From NCBI GenBank assembly GCA_016946835.1, contig JACVTC010000571.1, positions 1 through 17,757 on the forward strand: 17,757 nucleotides of DNA. Reading direction: 5' to 3'. Positions 9,530 through 17,757 of this stretch are shown here, one piece after another. Position 1 is the first letter of the stretch, and each line of letters starts with the position of its first letter. A program made the translations under genes and the position numbers. The notes below the pieces were generated by a model. That model was given only the letters and a program-made list of their open reading frames with translations. It ran no database searches and had not been told where the DNA came from. The stretch is from Neocallimastix lanati (nom. inval.) (Eukaryota; Neocallimastigomycota; Neocallimastigomycetes; Neocallimastigales; Neocallimastigaceae).

Positions 9530-9803
9530 TAAATATGGAATTAATAAAAGAAATCTATAAAAAACAAAGTTTTTTTTTTTTTTTTTTTAATTTTTGTTAG
9601 TTCAAATTTATATTTAAATTAAAATTTAATTAAAGGGTAAATAAATAATAAATAAATAATAAATAATAAATAAATAAATAATAAATAAATAAATAAAAGA
9701 AAATATTTTTTTATTTCACTATATTCAAGAAATATATTTCATTTTTTATTTTAATTAAAAATAATGTAAAAATAATATATGTTTATATGTTTGTTTTTTT
9801 TCC
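8881..9803. other. AT-rich spacer upstream of the bZIP gene
   Basis: Contains T33 (9491-9523), AAATAAATAGATA repeats (9400-9480) and an AAATAAATAAT array (9640-9700). No open frame or G/C island. Distal promoter elements of the bZIP gene could lie here but none is recognisable. Confidence 0.5.
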
Positions 9804-9894
9804 AGAATCAATAATTTACCCTATGATACTAATACTAATACTAATGCTAATACTATTAATATAAAAATATATAAAAATAAAAAAAAAAAAAAAT
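9804..9894 (+). other. Possible orphan Asn/Thr-rich exon with a TACTAA hexamer run
   Basis: After TTTTTTTTCCAG, a good acceptor-like sequence, one frame reads INNLPYDTNTNTNANTINI followed by a Lys run and a stop. The DNA at 9826-9860 is a run of ACTAAT hexamers, so the peptide may be a repeat by-product. No upstream exon is visible. Confidence 0.2.
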
Positions 9895-10047
9895 TATAAT
9901 TATTATAATTATTTCTAGTATATTACTATTGAAAATAAAGAAATATACCCAAAAGTAAATATAAAGTAGAAAATTTTAAAGTATAGAAACATTCATTTCA
10001 TATATCATAACTTTTTATTATGAATAAATTTTAATACATATATTTTA

Positions 10048-10095
<48 letters not shown>

Positions 10096-10254
10096 TAATA
10101 ATAATAATAAATTGAACATTATTTGTTTTTGTAATAAATATAGTAAATATTAAAACCTTTATAATTATTCCATAATTCCGCTTTATAATAATTAAGGACT
10201 TGCTAAGTACTTTTAATACTGACATTAACATTGTATTAGTTAATGCTTTTTATA

Positions 10255-10350
<96 letters not shown>
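10048..10350. repeat. Opposed (AAT)16 and (ATT)~31 microsatellites
   Basis: (AAT)n at 10048-10095 and (ATT)n at 10256-10350 (one interruption near 10283) face each other across ~160 bp of ordinary sequence. They are mutually complementary and could form a long hairpin. The Tyr- and Leu-rich frames read from them are artefacts. Confidence 0.85.
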
Positions 10351-11040
10351 TAAATAATATTTCCATTAAAAACAACAAAGAGAAATAAAATAAATAAATA
10401 AATACATAAATAAATAAAATTTAAATGTAAAATGTGATGAAGTATAATATGCCACAGGTTTAATGTATAAATAGATAATTAAAACCAAATATTTGTTTTT
10501 CCTTTAAAAAAAAAATTAAAATCTTAAATTGTAAAATACATTGTCTTATTTAAAATTTAAAGTTCATAATTTGTACGTACGATTACCATAATAAATCCCT
10601 TTTATTTTTTTTTTTCTTTTTATCATCTATATTGACAAAATCAAATAAATCGGTAAATTAATGTAATATTGTTTGAATTTTACTTTTACCCACACTTTAA
10701 AATATTATAAAATGAATTTATTTATTTTTATTTATTATCTATTTTATTTTATTTTATTTTATTTTTTAAATAAATTATATAAAATATAATCTAAATGTTT
10801 TATTCTATAATTAGATTAGTATATATAAAATATATTATTTATTTTAGAGTATAAATTAATATTTTAATTATTTAAATATTTTTTATATTTCTTATTTTAT
10901 AATATATTCAATAGAATTTTTTATTTTATTTTCCATATTTTACTTTATATGATCAAAAATTTAAAGATTTAATATACACTTTTAACATTTAATTAGCTAA
11001 TTATTAACCAATAAATCTTAAATTAATAAAAGGGAAAAAA
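10351..11040. other. AT-rich spacer, nothing recognised
   Basis: A few slightly richer patches (10435-10460, 10570-10600 with GTACGTACG) but no open frame, RNA gene or repeat that I can support. Confidence 0.6.
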
Positions 11041-11046
11041 TAAGAT

Positions 11047-11757
11047 AATAAAATTATTGATAATAAATAATAAATAATAAATAATAATAAATAATAGCAG
11101 TAACAATAAATAAATAATATATAATAATAAATAATAGCAATAATAATAAATATTAATAATAAATATTAATAAAATAATCAATAATTAAATAATTAAATAA
11201 TCAATAATAATCAATAATTAAATATAAACATTAATAATAAATAATAAATAATAAATAATAATAATAAATAATAAATAAATAATAAATAAATAATAAATAA
11301 ATAATAAATAAATAATAAATAAATAATAAATAAATAATAAATAATAAATAAATAATAAATAATAAATAATAAATAATAAATAATAAATAATAAATAATAA
11401 ATAATAAATAATAAATAATAAATAATAAATAATAAATAATAAATAATAAATAATAAATAATAAATAATAAATAATAAATAATAAATAATAAATAATAAAT
11501 TATAAATAATAAATAATAATAAATAATAAATAATAAATAATAAATAATAAATAATAAATAATAAATAATAAATAATAAATAATAAATAATAAATAATAAA
11601 TAATAATTAAAAAATAATAAATAATAAATAATAAATAATTGAATAATAAATAATAAATAATAAATAATTGAATAATAAATAATAAATAATAAATAATTGA
11701 ATAATAAATAATAAATAATTGAATAATAAATAATAAATAATTGAATAATAAATAACA
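11047..11757. repeat. Large 7-bp AATAAAT satellite with higher-order variants
   Basis: The array changes along its length: mixed AATAATA and AATAGCAGTAACA units at 11060-11230, an 11-bp unit (ATAATAAATAA) at about 11270-11350, pure heptamers at 11340-11610, then groups of heptamers separated by AATTGAA at 11635-11750. All minus-strand frames are open because the unit lacks stops on that strand. Not a gene. Confidence 0.9.
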
Positions 11758-12130
11758 AGAATATATGATAATAATAAAAATCAATTATTATAAAAAGGTG
11801 TTATTTTGAATTATTGATAATTAAAATATATTATTTAAAATAAAATATTTATTTAAAAACTTTTAATCAATATATATAATTAAATTTATTCATTTAAATA
11901 TTAATTAAAATATTTTATTTTAAATAAATGAAAATATAAATATTTAAATAAGTGAAACTAATCTAGGAAAAGAACAAATTATTATTAACGAAAAAAAAAA
12001 TTAATTAAATTTTTCAACAAAAAAAAAAAAAAAAATCTATATATTTAATATAAAACTTTAAAAAAAATACAAATCATTCATTATTTTAAACATATATTTA
12101 ATGAAATTTCACAAGAAATGTGATTTAAAA
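11758..12130. other. AT-rich spacer before the transposase remnant
   Basis: No repeats shared with the element ends at 12961 or 13035, and no coding signal. The missing left end of the transposon would be expected here but is not visible. Confidence 0.5.
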
Positions 12131-12855
12131 CGTCCTGAATAAAATGCAATTAAATCCTGAATAACAAGAAATATAAATAAACATCTTGATGTAATAAAGT
12201 TTGATAAAATTCCTACAAATCAAAATATTATAAAACTGTACTAAATAAGAATTTTATGATATTCAAAAAATCTATAATTTAAGAATCTTCTAATCTTCAT
12301 TCCAAGCAAAATTATTTATGAAATTTATTGAAGATAAATTTGTAGATGGTACTTTTTATATTGCACCTAAATTTGGTTATCAAGTGTTCATTATTAGAAC
12401 TTATATTAAAGTTCAAAAAAGTTTATATACTACTTTCTTTTTTCGATATTAAAAAATAAAGAACAAGCTATTTATGAAATGCTATTTGAAGAAGTAATAG
12501 GTGTGAAACAAATAATAATGTCCAATCTTTGAAATTTTTAGAATATTTAAAAAAAAAAAAAAAAAAAAATTTAAAAAATTTTAAAAATTGGAATTATTAA
12601 AAAATATAAAACATATAACAAATAATGCATCAGAATCTTTCAATAATTATTTAAATAATTTATTTTTAAAAAAACACTTCTTTTAATAAATTATATTATA
12701 TATATTAAAATAAGATGAATCTTTATCTTATAATGATTACAAAAGGAAAAGTACAGGAATTTGGAAGAAATAATAATAAAAAAATATAAGGATAAATTCA
12801 ATGAAATCATTATTTTAATTGAAAAATACAAAACTTTTGAATCTAAATTGATTAA
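12131..12855 (+). pseudogene. Decayed MULE-type transposase (frameshifts, stops, internal deletion)
   Basis: No frame is open, but successive frames give a collinear transposase. 12131-12230 encodes a degraded N-terminal part ending NKHLDVIKFDKIP. A frame change gives YYKTVLNKNFMIFKK. A second change near 12290 gives IF*SSFQAKLFMKFIEDKF and then VDGTFYIAPKFGYQVF up to about 12435, the start of the MULE catalytic domain with the first Asp in the VDGTF block. A third change near 12440 gives SILKNKEQAIYEMLFEEV. After a poly-A stretch at 12550-12570, the C-terminal part resumes at 12612 as ITNNASESFNNYLNNLF and later DESLSYNDYKRKSTGIW, with in-frame stops. The middle of the domain, with the other catalytic acidic residues, is missing. 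Neither a zinc-finger N-terminus nor a left terminal repeat is recognisable. It is clearly non-functional. The family call is from recognised domain motifs. Confidence 0.8.
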
Positions 12856-12928
12856 TAATTGGAAGATCTAGAAAGATGGTTTTACGGTTAATTGAACATT
12901 CAAAACATATACGGTTTATATATAATCA

Positions 12929-12961
12929 CAGCTATTTTGATCATAAATTAATATAGGCTCC
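12929..12961 (+). mobile_element. Solo diverged right terminal repeat (end ...TTAATATAGGCTCC)
   Basis: Ends in TTAATATAGGCTCC, the same outer end as the right arm of the element at 13019-13388. The preceding bases (CTATTTTGATCATAAA) also resemble that arm (CCATTTTGACATTT). It lies about 75 bp downstream of the transposase pseudogene in the orientation expected for that transposon's right end. No matching left end is visible upstream of 12131. Confidence 0.6.
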
Positions 12962-13018
12962 AAATTATTAATAACATATAGGGTTTTATGCTATATATAT
13001 GCTAAAAACTATGCTGTT
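12962..13018. other. Spacer between lone arm and MITE, carrying arm-like fragments
   Basis: TATATATGCTAAAAACTATG here resembles ATATATGCTAAAAATCATATG inside the left arm at 13083-13103, and CATATAGGGTTTTATGCT resembles 1025-1040. It looks like debris of a related element copy. Confidence 0.45.
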
Positions 13019-13388
13019 TATATATCTATATTTTTTGGAGCCTATATTAATAAATGTCAAAATGGTATGGTTTTTACACAAATATATGCTAAAAATCATA
13101 TGGTTTTAATTACACAAAAAACTCAATATTTTCATTCAACTTCATTCATTGATTCGACTACGCTCACTCTCGGGTGATCTCGAGCCTCTACGCAGCTTCA
13201 CTACGTTACGTGCTCGATCTCTCACTCCCCTTCTTTCGCTTCGTCTCATTTAAACATTCATATGTTTTCATTCAATATTTTCAGTTTTTTGGGCATTTAA
13301 AAGCCATATAATTTTTAGTATATATTTGTATAAAAACCATACCATTTTGACATTTATTAATATAGGCTCCAAAAAATATAAATATATA
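13019..13388. mobile_element. MITE-like element: ~105-bp inverted arms around a GC-rich core
   Basis: The left arm 13019-13123 and the reverse complement of 13283-13388 align almost without gaps over the outer ~83 bp, with five differences, all transitions. The recognisable outer block is TTTTTTGGAGCCTATATTAA, followed by AATGTCAAAATGGTATGG. Beyond that the inner 20 bp diverge but both arms end in AAAAAACT. The core 13142-13255 is strikingly rich in G and C for this window and has no open frame. Long terminal inverted repeats and lack of coding capacity fit a non-autonomous MULE-type element. Exact ends and a target-site duplication cannot be fixed because the flanks are AT palindromic. Confidence 0.8.
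13174..13225. other. Imperfect hairpin inside the GC-rich core
   Basis: GTGA (13174-13177) and TCGAGC (13180-13185) pair with GCTCGA (13212-13217) and TCAC (13222-13225), with small bulges (TC and TCTC) and a 26-nt loop. It is the densest G/C structure in the window. Confidence 0.55.
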
Positions 13389-13550
13389 AGATATAATAAA
13401 CGACAGAGTAATGTTCAAGTGAAAAGGATTATCAAAATTCTATCGTATAATATTATTATTAATGATTAAAATTATTCTTTATTAAAAATTCATAATTGTT
13501 TAATATATTTTTTAAAAATTAAATTTAAAAAAAAAAAAAAAAAATTAAAA

Positions 13551-13823
13551 TCTTTATCATTAAATATTTTAAATATTATTAAATAATTATTTTATTATTT
13601 TACTATTATTATTATTATTATTATTTTTTAATAACCTTTATATCTACATTATTAATTTTATGAATATTATAAAACAAATTTTCTATTATATATCTTTATT
13701 TTTGTATTTTTATTAATAACTTTTATATTATAAAACAAAAGTTCTCTATTAAAATGTATAAAAAAAAATAAAAATATATCTTTATCATTAAATATTTAAA
13801 ATATTTCTAAATACTAAATAATA

Positions 13824-13865
<42 letters not shown>

Positions 13866-14050
13866 TATATTTTTTTAATAACCTTTATATCTATATTATT
13901 AATTTTATGAATACTATAAAACAAATTTAATATAATATATCTTTATTTTTATGTTTTTATTAATAATTTTTGTACTATAAAACAAAAGTTTTCTATTATA
14001 ATGTATAATAAAAATAATATTAAATATTTTTATTAATAACTTTTGTATCT
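13551..14050. repeat. Tandem duplication of a ~230-247 bp unit plus a partial third copy
   Basis: TCTTTATCATTAAATATTT begins copies at 13551 and 13779. Each continues through an ATT microsatellite, TTAATAACCTTTATATCTA (13628, 13875), and a later segment with ACTATAAAACAAAAGTT and CTATTATAATGTATAA (or a close variant). A third partial copy of the TTAATAAC block starts at 14033. Offsets differ because the ATT run is longer in the second copy. Confidence 0.8.
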
Positions 14051-14145
14051 ATATCATTAATTTTGTGAATACCATAAAATCAATAAACATAGAAAGCTAT
14101 AAAAAAAAAAATAAATTTTTTCTAAAACTTTTATTTAAATATTTA

Positions 14146-14229
14146 ATTTTTAAAGAATATTTTATTTTTAAAAGAATATTTAACTTTTAAAGAATATTTT
14201 GTTTTTAAAGATTATTCTATTTTTAAATA

Positions 14230-14235
<6 letters not shown>
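14146..14235. repeat. ~18-bp tandem repeat, about five copies
   Basis: Degenerate units TTTTTAAAGAATATTTTA start near 14146, 14164, 14184, 14201 and 14220, running into T38. The same motif reappears at 15600-15640 and 16310-16330. Confidence 0.65.
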
Positions 14236-14271
<36 letters not shown>

Positions 14272-14432
14272 AAATTTATAAAAATCTCAATATTTGTTTA
14301 TTTACTAATTATATTTATATGAAGCAAAAAGCTTAATTTTTTAAGAATAAATAATTTAATGATATTTTATACATTACAAAATATATTTGATGGATCATAC
14401 ATAATTCAATACATTCAATACATGTTTTCATC

Positions 14433-14470
14433 TTAACTATATAAAAGAGGCTTATATAAATAAAAAAAAT
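14433..14470 (+). promoter_or_regulatory. Isolated TATA-box-like sequence
   Basis: ACTATATAAAAGAGGCTTAT resembles a core promoter TATA box, preceded by a short direct repeat ATTCAATACATTCAATACAT (14405-14424). No gene follows within reach, so this may be chance in AT-rich DNA. Confidence 0.15.
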
Positions 14471-14633
14471 TGTTTAAACTATATTCATAAACGATATATT
14501 ATTATAATAATTTATTTAATATTTAAAAATATAATAAAAAGTTGTAATAAAATAAAAATTTTAATTAAAATACTAAATTCCTAACAGAAATAAATATAAA
14601 GGATTATAAAAACAAAAGAATTTTTAGGGATAG

Positions 14634-15540
14634 TGCATCTCACAATGTGGCGTATTTTCATATATAGTTTGTTTTGTAATAATTAAATGAATAATAATTA
14701 AATAAATATTAATATTCAATTATAAAAATAATTTTTTTATAATTCTTTTTTAATTGAATCTATTATTATTCCTTTTGAAATATTTATTTAATAATATTTA
14801 ATTATAAAAATAAGTTATTATTTCGTTTGAAATAATTATTTAATAATATTTAATTGCAAAAAAATATTATTATTTTTTTAAGATAATAACATATTTTTAA
14901 ACTTTTATTTATATAAAAATATTGGATTTTTTTTATTAAGAATTTTGTAAGTATTAATTAATTGTAATTCGACAAATTTTATTGATCATTTTAAATAGTA
15001 ATATTTAAAATGATCATTAAAAAATAAAAAAAAATAAGTAATTAATTTTTATTTTTTAATCAATAATTTTAATATTAAATCTCCTAAACACTTCAACCAT
15101 AAATCAAAGAATTCATTTCTTTTTTCTTTTTTTAATGGAATTTCCATATTTATATAATATTTAAAGTATTTATTTCATCAGTTCGTCTTATTTTTTTTTT
15201 TCCTTATTATTATTATATATTTAAATATATTTATTTATTTATTTATTTATTTTAATTACACATTTAAATATATTGCAATTTTTCTTTATTATTTAATTAT
15301 ATATTTAAATATGTTTATTACATTTTTTTTAATTTATTTAATTTTATATTTAATTATTTAATTATATATTTAGTTATGATTGCATAGAAAACTTAAAAAT
15401 GTATGGCTTTATTTTTATAAGTCATATTTCGAAATGCACGATTGAGAAATGCACTTCAAATTTTTAATCTAATTTGACATTATTTATTAAAATTGTTTAC
15501 TTACTATACTTTTTAAACGCCACATTTTCAAAAATGCAAA
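14634..15540. mobile_element. Possible degenerate element bounded by inverted TGCAT...AATGTGGCGT motifs
   Basis: TGCATCTCACAATGTGGCGT at 14634-14653 is opposed by ACGCCACATTTTCAAAAATG at 15517-15536. AATGTGGCGT and TGCAT match exactly with 5 or 7 bases between. The interior is noncoding. A further pair of GAAATGCAC direct repeats sits at 15431 and 15446. An old transposon is plausible, but the arms are short. Confidence 0.35.
14983..15016. other. Perfect 15-bp stem hairpin with GTAA loop
   Basis: TGATCATTTTAAATA, loop GTAA, TATTTAAAATGATCA. The stem includes two G/C pairs, so it is less likely than pure AT palindromes to arise by chance. No adjacent gene. Confidence 0.65.
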
Positions 15541-15636
15541 AAATTTTAATTCATATACTTATTTTAAAGATATATAAAACAAAAGTTTTATATTAATGTA
15601 AAGAATATTTTTTAAAGAATATTTTATTTTTAAAAA

Positions 15637-15682
15637 CATTTAAAGATTTATATATATATATTTTTTTAAGAATCTTTAAATG
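15637..15682. other. 12-bp stem inverted repeat around an AT run
   Basis: CATTTAAAGATT (15637-15648) pairs perfectly with AATCTTTAAATG (15671-15682) across a 22-nt TATATA and T-rich loop. Confidence 0.45.
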
Positions 15683-16395
15683 ATATATGATATATTTTTT
15701 TATTTTATTTCATTTAATAAATAATTATTTTATAATATTTATTAACTTTTATATTTATATCATTAGTTTTATTAATATTTTTATATAGTTTAAACTTTAA
15801 AAATAAAATATTTTATACAATAAATTGAAAATTTTATATGTCTTTGTGAAAAAACATTTATTGAATATTCTTAAAAATAAGATATTCATTAAAAAATGAA
15901 ATATATAATTTTTGAAAAAAATATTTCTAACCTTTTAAGTTTATTTAATCAATTCATTAATATGTAAAATATCTAAAAATTAAAAGTTTTTTATATTTCT
16001 AAAAAAAAAAAAAAAAAAATTTAAAAAATAAAGTATTTGTTGAAAATTTCAATATATATTTTATAAAATCTACAAAAAATATTCAAAAAAAAAATAAATA
16101 AATAAATATAATATAAATTAAAAAGGTTTATATACCTTAAATATATATATATATATATGAAATCTTTAAATATTTATATATATAAAAAAAAAAGATTCCT
16201 TAAATATTCTTAAAAATAAAATATCCTTTAAAAAAAATCTTTATATTAATATAAAAATAAAATTAGAAGGTTTATATCTTTAAGATAAATTAATATATAA
16301 ATATATAAATAAAATATTCTTTAAAAATAAAATATTTAAAGTATTTGAAAAAAAAAAATTTTTTTTTAACCTTCTATGTTTATTTGTTTAAGGTT
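15683..16395. other. AT-rich spacer, nothing recognised
   Basis: Repeated AAAGAATATTT- and AAATCTTTAAAT-like phrases and short A/T homopolymers. No open frame. Confidence 0.6.
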
Positions 16396-16524
16396 TTTAT
16401 TAAATTATTTATATACAACAGAGTGTCAACCCTGAAAATACAGTAATACAGGCTAGCAGGGCCAATGACTCTGAAGGAGAAGACCATAATTTTTTTCAGA
16501 TAGTTAATTCAAATCCTAATTCAT
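16396..16524 (+). pseudogene. Coding-like island, possible terminal exon or gene fragment
   Basis: An abrupt rise in G and C with one open frame reading QQSVNPENTVIQASRAND and then SEGEDHNFFQIVNSNPNS before a stop. The acceptor-like TACAACAG sits at 16416-16423, and there is no Met. The balanced residue mix is unlike the AT background. The minus strand is also open (MVFSFRVIGPASLYC), so the strand is not certain. No family is recognised and no upstream exon is seen. Confidence 0.3.
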
Positions 16525-16623
16525 AAGGAGATGAGGTTTAAATTAATTTATACACTTTATTAAAAAAGCATGTATTTTATAAAAGAATAAATAAATAAAG
16601 ATTAAAGTTCACAATAATTGAGG

Positions 16624-16667
<44 letters not shown>

Positions 16668-16748
16668 ATCTATTATTAGATTCAAAAAAAAAAAAAAATA
16701 ATTTATATAATATATATACGTCACTTTTGCAGTAACGAAAAATAGAGG

Positions 16749-16784
16749 ACGCCACATTTCATGCATAGTCCCCTTATGAAATGT
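16749..16784. other. Third ACGCCACATTT copy with a 9-bp hairpin
   Basis: ACGCCACATTT (16749-16759) matches 15517-15527 and the inverse of 14643-14653. It overlaps a perfect hairpin, ACATTTCAT (16754-16762) with ATGAAATGT (16776-16784), and a G/C-containing loop. This could be another end of the same dispersed element. Confidence 0.4.
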
Positions 16785-16799
16785 AACACTCCTTAAGTT

Positions 16800-17757
16800 A
16801 ATATACAAATAAAAAAGATAATATTTTAAAAATATTCATTAAATATATAAATTATTAGTATTTATATAATTATTTATAAGATGTTATTAGATAAATATCT
16901 TTGTTATTATTATTATTATAGATTGAAAATAAAAAGTAAAAATAAAAATAAAAATAAAAATTAAATTTAAACTACTATAACCATTATTTTTACTCATAAT
17001 ACTTTAAATATCATTTAATAAATATAATACATAATATTATACATCTTATTACTTCTTTTAACTTTTTTTTTTAAAAAAATAAAAAAAAAAAAAACAATAA
17101 AAATTTAAAACTAATAATTTTACTACTGTAATTAATAAATAATCATTAAAAAATAAAAATAAATTTTACAATTGTAGATAATAAAAAACTATTAAAAAAA
17201 GGTAAAGCCTCGAGATAGTGGATACTTAATTACTATAGGGCAAATGAAATTTTGAGTCTTAAAATGTAATAATTTAAAATTTAATCCTAATGATCTGTCA
17301 TAGTATTTGATTATAATATTTTACTAGAATGACAATATATTATATATATTTAGTATTTGGTGTTAAAATAATTATTATTATTATTATTATTATTATTTTT
17401 TTTAAATCATATATTAAATTTTTTAAATACATTTAATAAATATATTCTTTTATTTACTGGTTTACTTAATACAATGTATTTAATTGTATTAAATATAATA
17501 TACTTTTTAAAAAACATAAAAAGATTTTTAATATTTGTTGTTAAGATTTATAGTTTTAATTAATAAGTATAATACAATAATGTTTTACAAAAGTAACCAA
17601 AAAATTAAATAATTTAATTTAAATAAACATTGCTAGTTTCTAAATTTTTTTTTTTTCTTTACGAAAAAATTTTAAAATTTATTTTATTATTTTCTTTTAT
17701 AAAGATGAAAAAAAATTTTGAATAATAATAAATAAACAAAAATAGTATAAATAATTA
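16800..17757. other. AT-rich spacer to the window end
   Basis: A slightly richer patch at 17195-17340 (contains GCCTCGAGATAGTGGA) has no open frame of note. (ATT)n at 17371-17396. No gene seen. Confidence 0.55.

Noticed and set aside
10031-10388. Two frames reading Tyr or Leu runs
   Set aside because: Direct products of the (AAT)n and (ATT)n microsatellites.
11231-11784. 94- and 175-codon minus-strand frames
   Set aside because: Satellite artefacts, overlapping in different frames with the same heptapeptide.
16626-16808. 60-codon minus-strand frame
   Set aside because: Half is poly-Phe from A tracts; the rest covers the ACGCCACATTT hairpin region and shows no domain.
1-17757. tRNA or rRNA genes
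   Set aside because: No A-box/B-box pair or cloverleaf was found around any GTTC-like word, and no rRNA-like conserved block was seen.

Overview
The window is nuclear DNA from an extremely AT-rich eukaryote; by eye only about one base in seven or eight is G or C outside a few islands. The best match is an anaerobic gut fungus (Neocallimastigomycota). Three things suggest this: one clear fungal-type bZIP gene of the MetR/Cys-3/Zip1 class with long asparagine tracts, a decayed MULE-type transposase, and intergenic DNA made of long A/T homopolymers, (AAT)n microsatellites and AT-only minisatellites. This assignment is inference from sequence style and protein family, not a database match.

Layout. 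1-2433: minisatellite and AT-rich DNA with two inverted-repeat elements (354-526, 961-1068). 2455-2640: an isolated island of higher GC with short open stretches, probably decayed coding sequence. 2641-5720: AT-rich spacer with tandem duplications (2961-3112, 4262-4372, 4901-4980) and a large 7-bp satellite (about 3335-3700). 5724-6881: homopolymer-rich spacer with a small complex island (5959-6039) and a 34-bp palindrome. 6880-8768: the only intact gene, on the minus strand, two exons, 531 aa. 8769-11040: spacer with a possible orphan exon (about 9804-9894) and opposed trinucleotide arrays. 11047-11757: a second large 7-bp satellite. 12131-13388: the transposable-element zone, with a frameshifted and internally deleted MULE transposase pseudogene, a lone terminal repeat arm next to it, and a non-autonomous inverted-repeat element with the same ends and a GC-rich core. 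13551-14235: tandem duplications. 14634-16784: spacer with dispersed copies of an ACGCCACATTT motif, hairpins and a short coding-like island (16396-16524). 16800-17757: AT-rich spacer.

The bZIP gene does not sit in a visible pathway cluster. It joins a MetR-like DNA-binding domain to a cysteine-rich C-terminal tail, which is the most interesting protein feature here. Its single intron splits the basic region, and the donor GTAA gives an immediate stop if the intron is retained, so unspliced mRNA would encode a protein without the DNA-binding domain. The transposon remnants form a coherent story: the pseudogene's downstream flank and the 370-bp element share the same end sequence, so the short element looks like a deletion derivative mobilised by that MULE family. 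I see no prokaryotic system, tRNA, rRNA, CRISPR or viral gene.
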